A stretch of 17,604 nt of DNA from Hydrogenophilales bacterium RIFOXYD1_FULL_62_11 (GTDB taxonomy: Bacteria > Pseudomonadota > Gammaproteobacteria > Burkholderiales > Thiobacillaceae). The stretch spans positions 59,097 through 76,700 of the forward strand of contig MGZO01000107.1 of the NCBI GenBank assembly GCA_001802655.1. The letters are read 5' to 3'. The position numbers were made by a program, and so were the translations under genes. This document shows, in pieces, positions 7,642 to 15,364 of the stretch (positions are counted from its first letter, which is position 1; each line of letters opens with the position of its first letter). Under the pieces are notes generated by a model. That model did not search any database. It saw nothing but the letters and a program-made list of their open reading frames with translations, and had not been told where the DNA came from.

Positions 7642-8859
7642 ATGTCTGAGATTGTGCGTCGTAGTTCCCGTCAGGTTCGGGTCGGTCAAGTGCTGGTCGG
7701 CGGCGATGCGCCCGTGGTGGTGCAGTCGATGACCAACACCGATACCGTCGATATCACCTCCACCGTGCAACAGGTGCAGGCGCTCGCCGAGGCGGGTTCC
7801 GAGCTGGTGCGGATCACCGTCAATACCCTGGAAGCCGCTGCTGCGGTGCCACACATTCGTGACCGCCTCGATGCGCTGGGCTGCCGGGTGCCCCTGATTG
7901 GCGATTTTCATTTCAATGGCCACAAGCTGTTGACCCAGGTACCCGAGTGCGCCGAGGCATTGGCCAAGCTGCGGATCAATCCCGGCAACCTCGGGCGCGG
8001 CAACAAGCGAGACGAGCAGTTTGCAACCTTGATTGAAGTGGCCTGTCGTTACGACAAGCCGGTACGTATCGGCGTGAACTGGGGCAGTCTCGATCAGGCG
8101 CTGGCCGTGCGCATGATGGACGAAAACGCACGCCTGCCGCAGCCGGAAGAGGCCGATGTGGTGATGCGGCGCGCGATGGTCGCCTCGGCGTTGGAGTCGG
8201 CAAACAAGGCGGAAGAGCTCGGCCTCGGTGGGAACAAAATCATTCTCTCGTGCAAGATGAGCCGGGTGCAGGATCTGATTGCGGTGTACCAGGACCTGGC
8301 TGCTGCATGCGACTACCCGCTGCATCTGGGTTTGACCGAGGCCGGGATGGGCAGCAAGGGCATCGTGGCTTCGACCGCGGCCTTGTCGGTGTTGTTGCAG
8401 CAAGGCATCGGCGACACCATCCGGATTTCCCTGACGCCCGAACCGGGCGGGGAACGTACCAAAGAAGTGCAGGTCGGTCAGGAAATCCTGCAGGCGCTGG
8501 GCTTGCGTGCGTTTACTCCGCAGGTCACGGCATGCCCGGGCTGCGGCCGCACCACCTCGACCGTGTTCCAGGAGCTGGCGCAGGACATCGAAACCTATTT
8601 GCGCACCCAGATGCCGGTATGGCGTGGCCAGTACGCCGGCGTTGAATCGATGCAGGTGGCGGTGATGGGCTGTGTGGTCAACGGCCCTGGCGAATCCAAA
8701 CATGCCAACATCGGCATTTCGTTACCCGGTACTGGCGAAGTGCCGGTCGCCCCGGTGTATGTCGATGGCGAAAAAACCGTCACGCTGAAAGGCGACCGGA
8801 TCGCACAGGAGTTTCAGGCCATCGTTGAGGACTATGTGCAGCGGCGGTACGGAAATTGA
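7642..8859 (+). CDS. ispG: 4-hydroxy-3-methylbut-2-en-1-yl diphosphate synthase (IspG/GcpE)
   Basis: A 405-residue 4Fe-4S enzyme of the MEP isoprenoid pathway. It converts MEcPP to HMBPP with electrons from flavodoxin or ferredoxin. Seen: VVVQSMTNTDTVD near the start, RINPGNLGRGNKRDEQF, and the cluster ligands C298 and C301 (CPGCGRTT) plus C344 with E351 (GCVVNGPGE). These are the conserved three-Cys-one-Glu set. The start is ATG 7642, four bases after GGAAG (7633-7637); ATG 7639 is the alternative but too close to the RBS. The gap from rodZ is 16 bases. The protein is longer than E. coli IspG, as is common in betaproteobacteria. Confidence 0.96.
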   Translation: MSEIVRRSSRQVRVGQVLVGGDAPVVVQSMTNTDTVDITSTVQQVQALAEAGSELVRITVNTLEAAAAVPHIRDRLDALGCRVPLIGDFHFNGHKLLTQVPECAEALAKLRINPGNLGRGNKRDEQFATLIEVACRYDKPVRIGVNWGSLDQALAVRMMDENARLPQPEEADVVMRRAMVASALESANKAEELGLGGNKIILSCKMSRVQDLIAVYQDLAAACDYPLHLGLTEAGMGSKGIVASTAALSVLLQQGIGDTIRISLTPEPGGERTKEVQVGQEILQALGLRAFTPQVTACPGCGRTTSTVFQELAQDIETYLRTQMPVWRGQYAGVESMQVAVMGCVVNGPGESKHANIGISLPGTGEVPVAPVYVDGEKTVTLKGDRIAQEFQAIVEDYVQRRYGN

Positions 8860-8869
8860 ACAATGATTC

Positions 8870-8887
8870 ATCCGTGTTTTCGCGGAT
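8870..8887 (+). other. Hairpin with TTTT loop before hisS
   Basis: ATCCGTG (8870-8876) pairs with CGCGGAT (8881-8887), a 7-bp stem with one G-T pair, around a TTTT loop. It lies in the 47-bp gap between ispG and hisS, 20 bases before the hisS ATG. No U-run follows, so it is not a standard terminator. It may affect mRNA stability or hisS translation. Confidence 0.4.
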
Positions 8888-8906
8888 AAGAAACAACGTG
8901 TAAAAC

Positions 8907-10163
8907 ATGAGCAATAACATTCAATCTGTTCGCGGCATGAACGACTGCCTGCCCGAGGTGACCGACACCTGGCAGGCGTTCGAGGCGATCGTGCGCCACT
9001 GGCTGCGCCGCTATGGCTACCGTGAAATGCGTACGCCGATCCTCGAGCATACGGGGCTGTTCAAGCGTGCCATTGGCGAGGTCACCGACATCGTCGAAAA
9101 GGAGATGTACACCTTCGTCGACGAGCTGAACGGAGAATCGCTGGCGCTACGCCCGGAGGGTACGGCGTCCTCGGTGCGCGCGGTCATCCAGCACAATCTG
9201 CTGTACGACGGCGGCAAGCGCCTGTGGTATGCCGGTCCGATGTTTCGCCACGAGCGCCCGCAAAAAGGCCGCTACCGGCAGTTTCATCAGGTTGGCGTCG
9301 AGGCGCTCGGCTTTGCCGGGCCGGATACGGATGCCGAGTTGATCATCATGTGTGCCGATTTATGGCGCGAACTGGGCATTACGCCCAGCCTGCAAATCAA
9401 CACCCTGGGTGACTATGAATCGAGGCAGCGCCACCGCACCAAACTGATTGCCTATTTTGAGATGCATCAGGATGCGCTCGACGAGGATGCCAAGCGGCGG
9501 CTGCACAGCAATCCGCTGCGCATTCTGGATAGTAAAAACCCAGCCATGCAGACGCTCAACGACGCAGCGCCCAAACTGATGGACGAACTCGATGAAGCCG
9601 CGTTGGTGCACTTTGCAGCATTGCAGACGATTTTGCACGACAACGGTATTGCCTACGAAATCAACCCGCGTTTGGTGCGCGGACTCGATTACTACAACCG
9701 CACTGTGTTCGAGTGGGTGACCGATCAGCTTGGCGCACAGGGCACCGTGTGCGCAGGGGGTCGTTACGATGGCCTGATCGAACAACTGGGGGGCAAGCCT
9801 GCTCCAGCGGCCGGATTTGCAATGGGCATCGAGCGTTTGCTGGCGTTGATGGAAACCGGCAGTGTCCAGCTGGCGACACCGGTGCCCGACGCCTACATCG
9901 TTCACGCCGGCGAAGCGGCGCAGGCGTTTGCCTGGAAGGTGGCCGCTACACTGCGTGGAGCAGGGCTCGATACCGTGCTGCATTGCGGAGGCGGCAGTTT
10001 CAAGTCGCAAATGAAAAAAGCCGACGCCAGCCGCGCGCGTTACGCGCTGATCATCGGCGACGACGAAGCGGCGGCACAGCAGGTCACCCTCAAACCCCTG
10101 CGTGATACTGCCGAGCAAACCCGGGTCGAATTGACGCTGGCAATTGAATATTTGCAGCGGTAA
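8907..10163 (+). CDS. hisS: Histidyl-tRNA synthetase
   Basis: A 418-residue class II aminoacyl-tRNA synthetase. It activates histidine and charges tRNA-His in the cytoplasm. Starts SNNIQSVRGMNDCLP. Class II motif 2 region is WYAGPMFRHERPQKGRYRQFHQ, the histidine-specific motif is LVRGLDYYNRTVFEW, and motif 3 is in AGFAMGIERLLALME. The C-terminal anticodon-binding domain covers about residues 325-418. Length is typical for bacterial HisRS. The RBS is weak. The gene is in its usual place between ispG and yfgM. Confidence 0.97.
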   Translation: MSNNIQSVRGMNDCLPEVTDTWQAFEAIVRHWLRRYGYREMRTPILEHTGLFKRAIGEVTDIVEKEMYTFVDELNGESLALRPEGTASSVRAVIQHNLLYDGGKRLWYAGPMFRHERPQKGRYRQFHQVGVEALGFAGPDTDAELIIMCADLWRELGITPSLQINTLGDYESRQRHRTKLIAYFEMHQDALDEDAKRRLHSNPLRILDSKNPAMQTLNDAAPKLMDELDEAALVHFAALQTILHDNGIAYEINPRLVRGLDYYNRTVFEWVTDQLGAQGTVCAGGRYDGLIEQLGGKPAPAAGFAMGIERLLALMETGSVQLATPVPDAYIVHAGEAAQAFAWKVAATLRGAGLDTVLHCGGGSFKSQMKKADASRARYALIIGDDEAAAQQVTLKPLRDTAEQTRVELTLAIEYLQR

Positions 10164-10201
10164 GTTTCTGAACAACGCATCAACTTAAAAGGTATAGCAC
10201 G

Positions 10202-10843
10202 ATGGCAACTTACGATCTGGACGAGCAGGAACAACTGGACTCCCTGAAAGCCTGGTGGAAACGTTGGGGCAGCCTGGCGATGCTTGCGCTGGCGATCGTT
10301 GTCGCCGCCGGCGCGGGCTGGCGTTATTGGCAGAACCGCACGCTGACGCAGAGTCTGGAGGCCGCCAGCGTGTATCAGAACCTGACCCAGTCGCTGTCCG
10401 CAAATGACACCAAGGGTGCGCGTGCGGCAGGCGCCATGTTGATTGAAAAGTATCAGGATACGGCCTTTGCTCCACGCGCAGCGCTGCTGCTGGCCAAGCT
10501 CAATGTGGTGAATAAAGACCTGAAGAACGCACAAACCCAGCTGGAGTGGGCCGCCGCCAATAGCAAGGAGCCTGCAGTGAAGGATCTGGCGCGGCTGCGG
10601 CTGGCTGGGGTGCAACTCGATCAGAAGCAGTACGATGCCGCGCTGAAAACCCTGGGTGGAGTACACAGCGATGCCTATGCATTTCGTTTTCTCGATCTGA
10701 AAGGCGATGTGCTGCTGGCGCAGGGCAAACCGGTTGATGCCCGCGCTGCTTACCAGTCGGCTTTCGGCAAAACGGCAGACGATAACGCCTATCGCAGCAT
10801 TGTCGAGCTGAAGCTCGACGCGCTGGGAGGGCCGGCCAAGTGA
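10202..10843 (+). CDS. yfgM: YfgM-like ancillary SecYEG translocon subunit (TPR protein)
   Basis: A 213-residue single-span inner-membrane protein. A short cytoplasmic N-terminus (MATYDLDEQEQLDSLKAWWK) is followed by a membrane segment at about 23-42 (GSLAMLALAIVVAAGAGW) and a periplasmic helical TPR domain (ALLLAKLNVVNKDLKNAQTQ, LARLRLAGVQLDQKQYDAAL). E. coli YfgM binds PpiD and the SecYEG translocon and hands over exported proteins. The hisS-yfgM-bamB-der order matches E. coli and many proteobacteria. AAGG lies about 10 bases before the ATG. Its stop overlaps the bamB GTG start as GTGA. Confidence 0.93.
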   Translation: MATYDLDEQEQLDSLKAWWKRWGSLAMLALAIVVAAGAGWRYWQNRTLTQSLEAASVYQNLTQSLSANDTKGARAAGAMLIEKYQDTAFAPRAALLLAKLNVVNKDLKNAQTQLEWAAANSKEPAVKDLARLRLAGVQLDQKQYDAALKTLGGVHSDAYAFRFLDLKGDVLLAQGKPVDARAAYQSAFGKTADDNAYRSIVELKLDALGGPAK

Positions 10844-11979
10844 AAAAATATCTGCTTGCAGTCAGTCTGGTGCTGGCATTGTCGGGGTGTAGCACGGTCG
10901 GTGACTGGTTTGGAATGGGGCCAGCCAAAGCCAAGCCCTCCCCCCTGGTGGAATTCACCGCGTCTGCCAGGCTGACTGAAGCCTGGAAAGCCGACTCGGG
11001 TGAATCGAACGGTTATTTGTTCAGTCCGCAGGCCGATGGCGACGCGGTATACGCTGCGGGAAAAGACCGCGTGGTGAGCATTGGCGTATCAAGCGGTCGC
11101 ACCAACTGGAAATTTGGTGCAGACGGAAAGTTGTCTGCCGGGGCAGGCGTGGGACAGGGCTTGGTGTTGGCGGGGGGGAGCAAGGGCGAGCTCCTGGCGC
11201 TCGATCAGGCTACGGGTCAGCAGCGCTGGAAAGTGACATTGTCGAGTGAGGTGGCAGGTCAAATCCGGGTGCAGGCGGATACGGTGATCGTCCGTACCGG
11301 CGATGGCCGGGTACAGGGACTTGCGGTTGCCGATGGCAGTCGCAAGTGGCTGTATACCCGTACGCTTCCTGTCCTGAGTTTGCGCGGATCGGGCGGCATG
11401 GTCGTGCGTGACGATGTGCTTTACGCGGGCTTTCCCGGTGGCAAGCTGGTTGCACTGAACGCCACGAATGGCGCGCAGCTGTGGGAGGCCACCGTGGCCT
11501 TGCCGCGCGGCGCGACTGAACTGGAACGCGTGGCCGATGTGATGGGCAACCCCGTGGTGGACCAGCGTCAGGTGTGCGCAGTGGCCTATCAGGGGCGCGT
11601 GGCCTGTTTTGACCGCACCTCAGGCGCGCCGCTGTGGGCGCGTGAGACATCCAGCAATAGTGGCCTTGCGATGGACGAGCGCAACATTTACGTGAGCGAC
11701 GACAAAGACACCGTGACCGCTTACGATAAAGCCAGTGGCCGCGCGGGTTGGAAACAGGACAAGCTGGCACGCCGCCAGATAACCGCACCGCTGGCGCTGG
11801 GCGCCTGGGTGGTGGTGGCGGACAGTGAAGGCTATGTCCATGTGCTGTCGGCTGAGGATGGCGGGTTTATTGCTCGCACCAAAGTGGATGGCCGCGTGCG
11901 TACCGTACCGGTCGATATTGGTCCGGGATTTGCCGTGCAGACAAGCAAGGGAAGCGTGGTTGCTTTCAAGTTCGATTAA
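10840..11979 (+). CDS. bamB: Outer membrane protein assembly factor BamB
   Basis: A 379-residue lipoprotein of the BAM complex, which folds beta-barrels into the outer membrane. Lipoprotein signal MKKYLLAVSLVLALSGC with lipobox LSGC and lipidated C17. The rest is an eight-bladed PQQ-type beta-propeller with repeated blade motifs such as LALDQATGQQRWKVTL, VALNATNGAQLWEATV, ACFDRTSGAPLWARE and TAYDKASGRAGWK. The start is GTG 10840, overlapping the yfgM stop by 4 bases with GGGAGG about 9 bases before it. Position before der is universal in this cluster type. Confidence 0.96.
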   Translation: MKKYLLAVSLVLALSGCSTVGDWFGMGPAKAKPSPLVEFTASARLTEAWKADSGESNGYLFSPQADGDAVYAAGKDRVVSIGVSSGRTNWKFGADGKLSAGAGVGQGLVLAGGSKGELLALDQATGQQRWKVTLSSEVAGQIRVQADTVIVRTGDGRVQGLAVADGSRKWLYTRTLPVLSLRGSGGMVVRDDVLYAGFPGGKLVALNATNGAQLWEATVALPRGATELERVADVMGNPVVDQRQVCAVAYQGRVACFDRTSGAPLWARETSSNSGLAMDERNIYVSDDKDTVTAYDKASGRAGWKQDKLARRQITAPLALGAWVVVADSEGYVHVLSAEDGGFIARTKVDGRVRTVPVDIGPGFAVQTSKGSVVAFKFD

Positions 11980-12000
11980 TTATTTCAACGCTACCGGCGA

Positions 12001-12015
12001 TCAGGTCGAACCTGA
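12001..12015 (+). other. Small perfect inverted repeat before der
   Basis: TCAGGTcgaACCTGA is a 6-bp stem with a 3-base loop, 8 bases before the AAGGA ribosome binding site of der (12024-12028). It lies in the 54-bp gap between bamB and der. It could be a local RNA hairpin or a protein-binding palindrome. No U-run follows it. Confidence 0.4.
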
Positions 12016-12033
12016 GCGTCAGCAAGGATAAGC

Positions 12034-13443
12034 ATGCTCCCCACCCTGGTACTTGTCGGACGCCCTAACGTCGGCAAGTCCACTTTATTCAATCGCCTGA
12101 CTGGCACGCGCGACGCCCTGGTGCATGACCTGCCGGGAATGACGCGTGACCGCCATTACGGGCGCGGGCGCATTGGCGACAAGCCGTATCTGGTGGTGGA
12201 TACCGGCGGCCTCGAACCGGTCGCCAAAGATGGCATCATGGCCGAAATGGCACGCCAGACCTTGCAGGCGATTGACGAGGCCGACGCCGTCATTTTCATG
12301 GTCGATGCGCGAAATGGCATCACTGCGCAGGACAAGGTCATTGCGGATCGACTGCGCCGTGCCGCGTGTCCGGTATGGCTTGCGGTCAACAAGGCCGAAG
12401 GCATGAATCCAGCGGTGATCACCGCCGAATTTCACGAACTGGCGCTGGGAGAACCGCTGGCAATTTCCGGTGCGCATGGCGACGGTATTGCTGATCTGGT
12501 CAATCTGGCGCTGGAACCGTTTTCGGACGAAGAAGAAAAAGCTGACGATTTCGGTATCCCGAAAATCGCGCTGGTGGGACGCCCCAACGTCGGGAAATCG
12601 ACTCTGGTCAATGCGCTGGTGGGCGAGGAGCGCGTGATTGCGTTCGACCAACCCGGCACCACACGCGATTCGATTTATGTCGATTTCGAGCGTGACGGCA
12701 AACCCTTTACCTTGATCGATACCGCCGGCGTGCGGCGTAAAGGCAAGGTATTCGAGACGGTGGAGAAATTCTCGGTCATCAAAACCCTGCAAGCCATCGA
12801 AGATTCCAATGTGGTGGTGCTGGTGCTTGATGCGCATGAGAATATATCCGATCAGGATGCGCATCTGGCGGGCTTTATCCTGGAAGCCGGCCGTGCACTG
12901 GTGGTCGCGATCAACAAATGGGATGGCATCAGCCCCGAGCAGCGCGAGGATGTGAAGCGCGATATCGGGCGCAAACTGGCCTTCCTTGATTTCGCACGCT
13001 TCAATTACATTTCGGCGCTGAAGGTCAAGGGTCTGGATACCCTGTTGAAGGACGTCGAAGCTGCGCATGCCGCTGCTTTTATCAAGCTGTCGACGCCCAA
13101 GCTCACGCGGGTGCTAGAAATGGCGGTCGAACAGCATGCGCCACCCAAGTCTGGACTGTTTCGCCCGAAGCCACGCTACGCGCATCAGGGGGGCAAAAAT
13201 CCACCGGTGATTATTTTGCATGGCAATGCGCTGGAAGGCCTGCGCGACGATTACAAGCGTTATCTGGAAAGCAGCTTTCGCAAAGCGTTCAAGCTGCAGG
13301 GCACGCCACTGCGCATCCAGGTCAAGGAAGACACGGGCAAGAATCCGTATGAAGGCAAGGCACGCGCGCCGCTGACCGAAAGTGAAGCGACCCGGATGCG
13401 GCGCAAGAAGCGGGTGCGGCGCAAGGTATACGGTGCGGGTTGA
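12034..13443 (+). CDS. der: Ribosome biogenesis GTPase Der (EngA)
   Basis: A 469-residue double GTPase needed for 50S subunit assembly. The first G domain has GRPNVGKS at residues 9-16, DTGG at 56-59 and a variant G4 NKAE at 119-122 instead of NKxD. The second G domain repeats GRPNVGKS at 182-189, followed by DTAG and a canonical NKWD. A C-terminal KH-like domain follows (LFRPKPRYAHQGGKNPPVIILHG), with a basic tail RRKKRVRRKVYGAG. AAGGA lies 5 bases before the ATG. It ends the cluster; the usual next gene hfq is absent here and a convergent minus-strand gene follows. Confidence 0.97.
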   Translation: MLPTLVLVGRPNVGKSTLFNRLTGTRDALVHDLPGMTRDRHYGRGRIGDKPYLVVDTGGLEPVAKDGIMAEMARQTLQAIDEADAVIFMVDARNGITAQDKVIADRLRRAACPVWLAVNKAEGMNPAVITAEFHELALGEPLAISGAHGDGIADLVNLALEPFSDEEEKADDFGIPKIALVGRPNVGKSTLVNALVGEERVIAFDQPGTTRDSIYVDFERDGKPFTLIDTAGVRRKGKVFETVEKFSVIKTLQAIEDSNVVVLVLDAHENISDQDAHLAGFILEAGRALVVAINKWDGISPEQREDVKRDIGRKLAFLDFARFNYISALKVKGLDTLLKDVEAAHAAAFIKLSTPKLTRVLEMAVEQHAPPKSGLFRPKPRYAHQGGKNPPVIILHGNALEGLRDDYKRYLESSFRKAFKLQGTPLRIQVKEDTGKNPYEGKARAPLTESEATRMRRKKRVRRKVYGAG

Positions 13444-13486
13444 TTGCGCAGCCCGGTTTTTGAATTGACTGGGGATGGGCACTGGC

Positions 13487-13507
13487 GCTGCAGGGCTGCA
13501 GGGCTGG
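13487..13507 (+). repeat. 8-bp tandem repeat downstream of der
   Basis: GCTGCAGG occurs twice back to back (13487-13502) and is followed by GCTGG, giving about 2.6 copies. It lies in the 92-bp convergent gap between der and the minus-strand gene ending at 13536. No clear hairpin-plus-U terminator is seen in this gap. Confidence 0.6.
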
Positions 13508-13535
13508 CATCCGCAATGGTCGAGAACTGCCCGGA

Positions 13536-13790
13536 TCAGGCGTCCAGCCAACGCACCAGATAAAACAGCTTGAATCCCTCGGAAGAGCGCGAAGGACCGC
13601 TGGCCAGTGCTGCGTGGCGGCTTTTGGCCGGATCGGCATGCGCCAGTGCTTCGACTTCGCTGCCATACACCTCGACCACGCCTTCCGGGAAACGGTTTCG
13701 TTTTCTGCCTGAAGGGGAGTAAATCACCACCGCCGATGTCCCGACGACTTTTGACTCGACATCGGTAAACAGACTGGTGGCTTGCGGCAT
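13536..13790 (-). CDS. Small conserved-looking hypothetical protein (84 residues)
   Basis: Starts MPQATSLFTDVESKVVGTSA and contains VVIYSPSGRKRNRFPEGVVEVYGSE and a C-terminal SSEGFKLFYLVRWL. It looks like a compact soluble protein with mixed beta strands and basic patches; there is no signal peptide or membrane span. It resembles small proteins I have seen in betaproteobacterial genomes, but I cannot name a family or function. It starts 30 bases downstream of the 94-residue gene on the same strand, so the pair is probably a two-gene operon. The RBS is poor, so translation may depend on that neighbour. It converges on der. Coding likelihood rests on protein-like composition and the operon layout. 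Confidence 0.7.
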   Translation of the reverse strand: MPQATSLFTDVESKVVGTSAVVIYSPSGRKRNRFPEGVVEVYGSEVEALAHADPAKSRHAALASGPSRSSEGFKLFYLVRWLDA

Positions 13791-13820
13791 GCTGGGTCGT
13801 CCGGGCGGGTGATGCTTGGT

Positions 13821-14105
13821 TTAGTGCGTCTTTTTTGGAATGCTGCTGATCTTGACAGCGTGGGTGTTTGGCGTTTCGTCAGTAAAGTGGGGACGCTCTT
13901 CCAAGGTTCGGCCGGTAAGCTGGGATAGCTCGGTCTCACGGCTGGAAATCACCACCAGACAATCCTTTATGCCAAGTACGGTTGCCTCTGACAACGGGCT
14001 GGGGTTGCCGTTGCGTGGCGCGGTGTCACGCACGATGGCAGTCAGCGTCTTGCGCATCATGCGCATCATGCGCTGTTCGTCGTGCAGGATTTTTTCATTG
14101 TCCAT
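13821..14105 (-). CDS. Small hypothetical protein (94 residues), first gene of a minus-strand pair
   Basis: Starts MDNEKILHDEQRMMRMMRKT and continues LTAIVRDTAPRNGNPSPLSE, then GIKDCLVVISSRETELSQLTGRTLEERPHF. The predicted shape is mostly helical with a basic N-terminal helix and a Lys-rich tail (KISSIPKKTH); no membrane segment. AGGAG on the minus strand (14113-14117) lies 7 bases before the ATG, strong support for translation. I recall similar short betaproteobacterial proteins, sometimes loosely labelled as segregation and condensation proteins, but this was not checked and no function is assigned. It is divergent from galT across a 170-bp gap with a perfect palindrome. Confidence 0.75.
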   Translation of the reverse strand: MDNEKILHDEQRMMRMMRKTLTAIVRDTAPRNGNPSPLSEATVLGIKDCLVVISSRETELSQLTGRTLEERPHFTDETPNTHAVKISSIPKKTH

Positions 14106-14141
14106 GGGAGTGCTCCTGAGTTACGGCAAAGAGGCAACATT

Positions 14142-14153
14142 GTCGGCGCCGAC
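14142..14153. promoter_or_regulatory. Perfect 12-bp palindrome, candidate operator between divergent genes
   Basis: GTCGGCGCCGAC reads the same on both strands. It lies 37 bases upstream of the minus-strand gene starting at 14105 and 123 bases before galT. Its position between divergent genes suits an operator for a dimeric regulator, though GC-rich palindromes also arise by chance. Confidence 0.35.
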
Positions 14154-14171
14154 CGGGGCTACGTCAACGCA

Positions 14172-14254
14172 AGCCCCTGATCGGCAGGGGGATAAAAACG
14201 CTGAGTGGGGGCATAAGCAGAATGAACCGATGCCGCCTTGCGGCTGTTTTATGC
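14172..14254 (+). promoter_or_regulatory. galT leader: nested inverted repeats ending in a terminator-like hairpin
   Basis: Several repeats are visible. CCCCT (14174-14178) pairs with AGGGG (14186-14190); alternatively AGCCCC (14172-14177) pairs with GGGGCT at 14155-14160. GCATAA plus CAG (14211-14220) pairs imperfectly with CTGTTTTATGC (14244-14254). Inside that, GCCGC-CTT-GCGGC (14232-14244) is a perfect hairpin followed by TGTTTT. This ends 8 bases before the galT GGAGG. The competing forms look like an attenuator, but no binding motif or leader peptide is recognised. Confidence 0.4.
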
Positions 14255-14275
14255 TTGCGGGCGGAGGAAATACCC

Positions 14276-15364
14276 ATGTCAGACACTCAAGCCGACTCGA
14301 GCGATGTCCGTGAAATCCGAATCAATCCGATCGTGCCGAGCGAATCGGTGCTCGTCGCCACCGCGCGCAGCATGCGCCCGAAAAAGGCCGAAGATCTGGC
14401 TCCTCGCGATACCCGTAAACATGTAGAGACTTGCCCGTTTTGCCGGGGCAATGAACACAAGACCCCGCCGCAGATCATGGCCTGGCCCGATGCCGATGAC
14501 TGGCATATTCGCATCGTCGAGAACCTTTACCCCGTGTTGGGCGATGAACGCGCGCAAGCCGGCTTCAATTTCGGCCTGCAGCAGACCATCGATGGCTACG
14601 GGCGGCACGAAGTCATCATCGATCATGACGAACACGGCATTGCGGTTCACGAGATGGCCGAGTCGCATCTGGCTGGCTTGTTTGGTGTGTATCAGACGCG
14701 GATGCGTCAGTTGTTCGAGTCCGACGACCGCTTGAAATACGTCCTGATTTTCAAGAATTTTGGCCCGGCGGCGGGTGCGTCGATTCCGCACACACATAGC
14801 CAGGTGATTGCCATGCCCGTGGTGCCGGTAAACGTCGATGCCGAGGTAACGAACAGTGCAGCGCACTACGCCAAGCACCATCACTGCATTTTCTGTGCAT
14901 TGATCGACGAAGCGCTGACCTTTGAAGCGACGATCTACGATCGCGCATCCGGTGCGGTTCGGCGCAAGATCAACGTCGGCCAATATGTGGTTGAGCGGGG
15001 TGAAAAATTCATTGCCATCAAGCCGTTTGCCAGCCGCTATGAATGGGAGGTGCATATTTTGCCGCTGAGCCATCAGGCCGACTTTCTGGATATGCATGAC
15101 GAAGACCGGGCTGATCTGGCGCGTGTGATGAAGCGCACCATGGCCCGGCTTGATGCAGTGATAGGCGGGGCGCAATACAACTTTTTCCTGCATACCGTGC
15201 CACATGACGGAAAACAGGGTGCACATGCACACAGCTACCACTGGCATTTGGAAATCTGTCCGCGTACATCGATTCCTACCGGTTTTGAACTGGGCTCGGG
15301 CTTGTTCGTCAATACCATCAATCCAGAACAGGCTGCTGAGCGCCTGCGCGCAATCACGCTCTAG
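14276..15364 (+). CDS. GalT-family (HIT superfamily) hexose-1-phosphate nucleotidylyltransferase
   Basis: A 362-residue protein of the galactose-1-phosphate uridylyltransferase family, which moves NMP between sugar 1-phosphates through a nucleotidyl-histidine. Zinc-type cysteines C53 and C56 (CPFC) and a second pair C204 and C207 (CIFC) are seen. The active-site motif reads H172-T-H174-S-Q176, where classical GalT has HPHxQ. The C-terminal YHWHLEICPR is also typical of the GalT-like group. The HxHxQ variant recalls the plant ADP-glucose phosphorylase branch, so substrate is uncertain. ATG 14276 has GGAGG 8 bases upstream; the longer frame from 14222 is rejected. No other galactose-pathway gene is near, and the gene sits in the block replacing hfq. 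Confidence 0.88.
   Translation: MSDTQADSSDVREIRINPIVPSESVLVATARSMRPKKAEDLAPRDTRKHVETCPFCRGNEHKTPPQIMAWPDADDWHIRIVENLYPVLGDERAQAGFNFGLQQTIDGYGRHEVIIDHDEHGIAVHEMAESHLAGLFGVYQTRMRQLFESDDRLKYVLIFKNFGPAAGASIPHTHSQVIAMPVVPVNVDAEVTNSAAHYAKHHHCIFCALIDEALTFEATIYDRASGAVRRKINVGQYVVERGEKFIAIKPFASRYEWEVHILPLSHQADFLDMHDEDRADLARVMKRTMARLDAVIGGAQYNFFLHTVPHDGKQGAHAHSYHWHLEICPRTSIPTGFELGSGLFVNTINPEQAAERLRAITL

Noticed and set aside
7609..8703. 364-codon minus-strand open frame
   Set aside because: Antisense shadow of ispG, whose iron-sulfur ligands are intact.
12119..12122. Variant G4 motif NKAE in the first Der G domain as a sign of a defective GTPase
   Set aside because: This variant, to my knowledge, is common in betaproteobacterial Der, and all other motifs are intact.
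13840..14313. 157-codon plus-strand open frame opposite the 94-residue gene
   Set aside because: It is antisense to a minus-strand ORF with a good RBS, crosses the divergent regulatory region and overlaps the galT start. Its composition is not protein-like.
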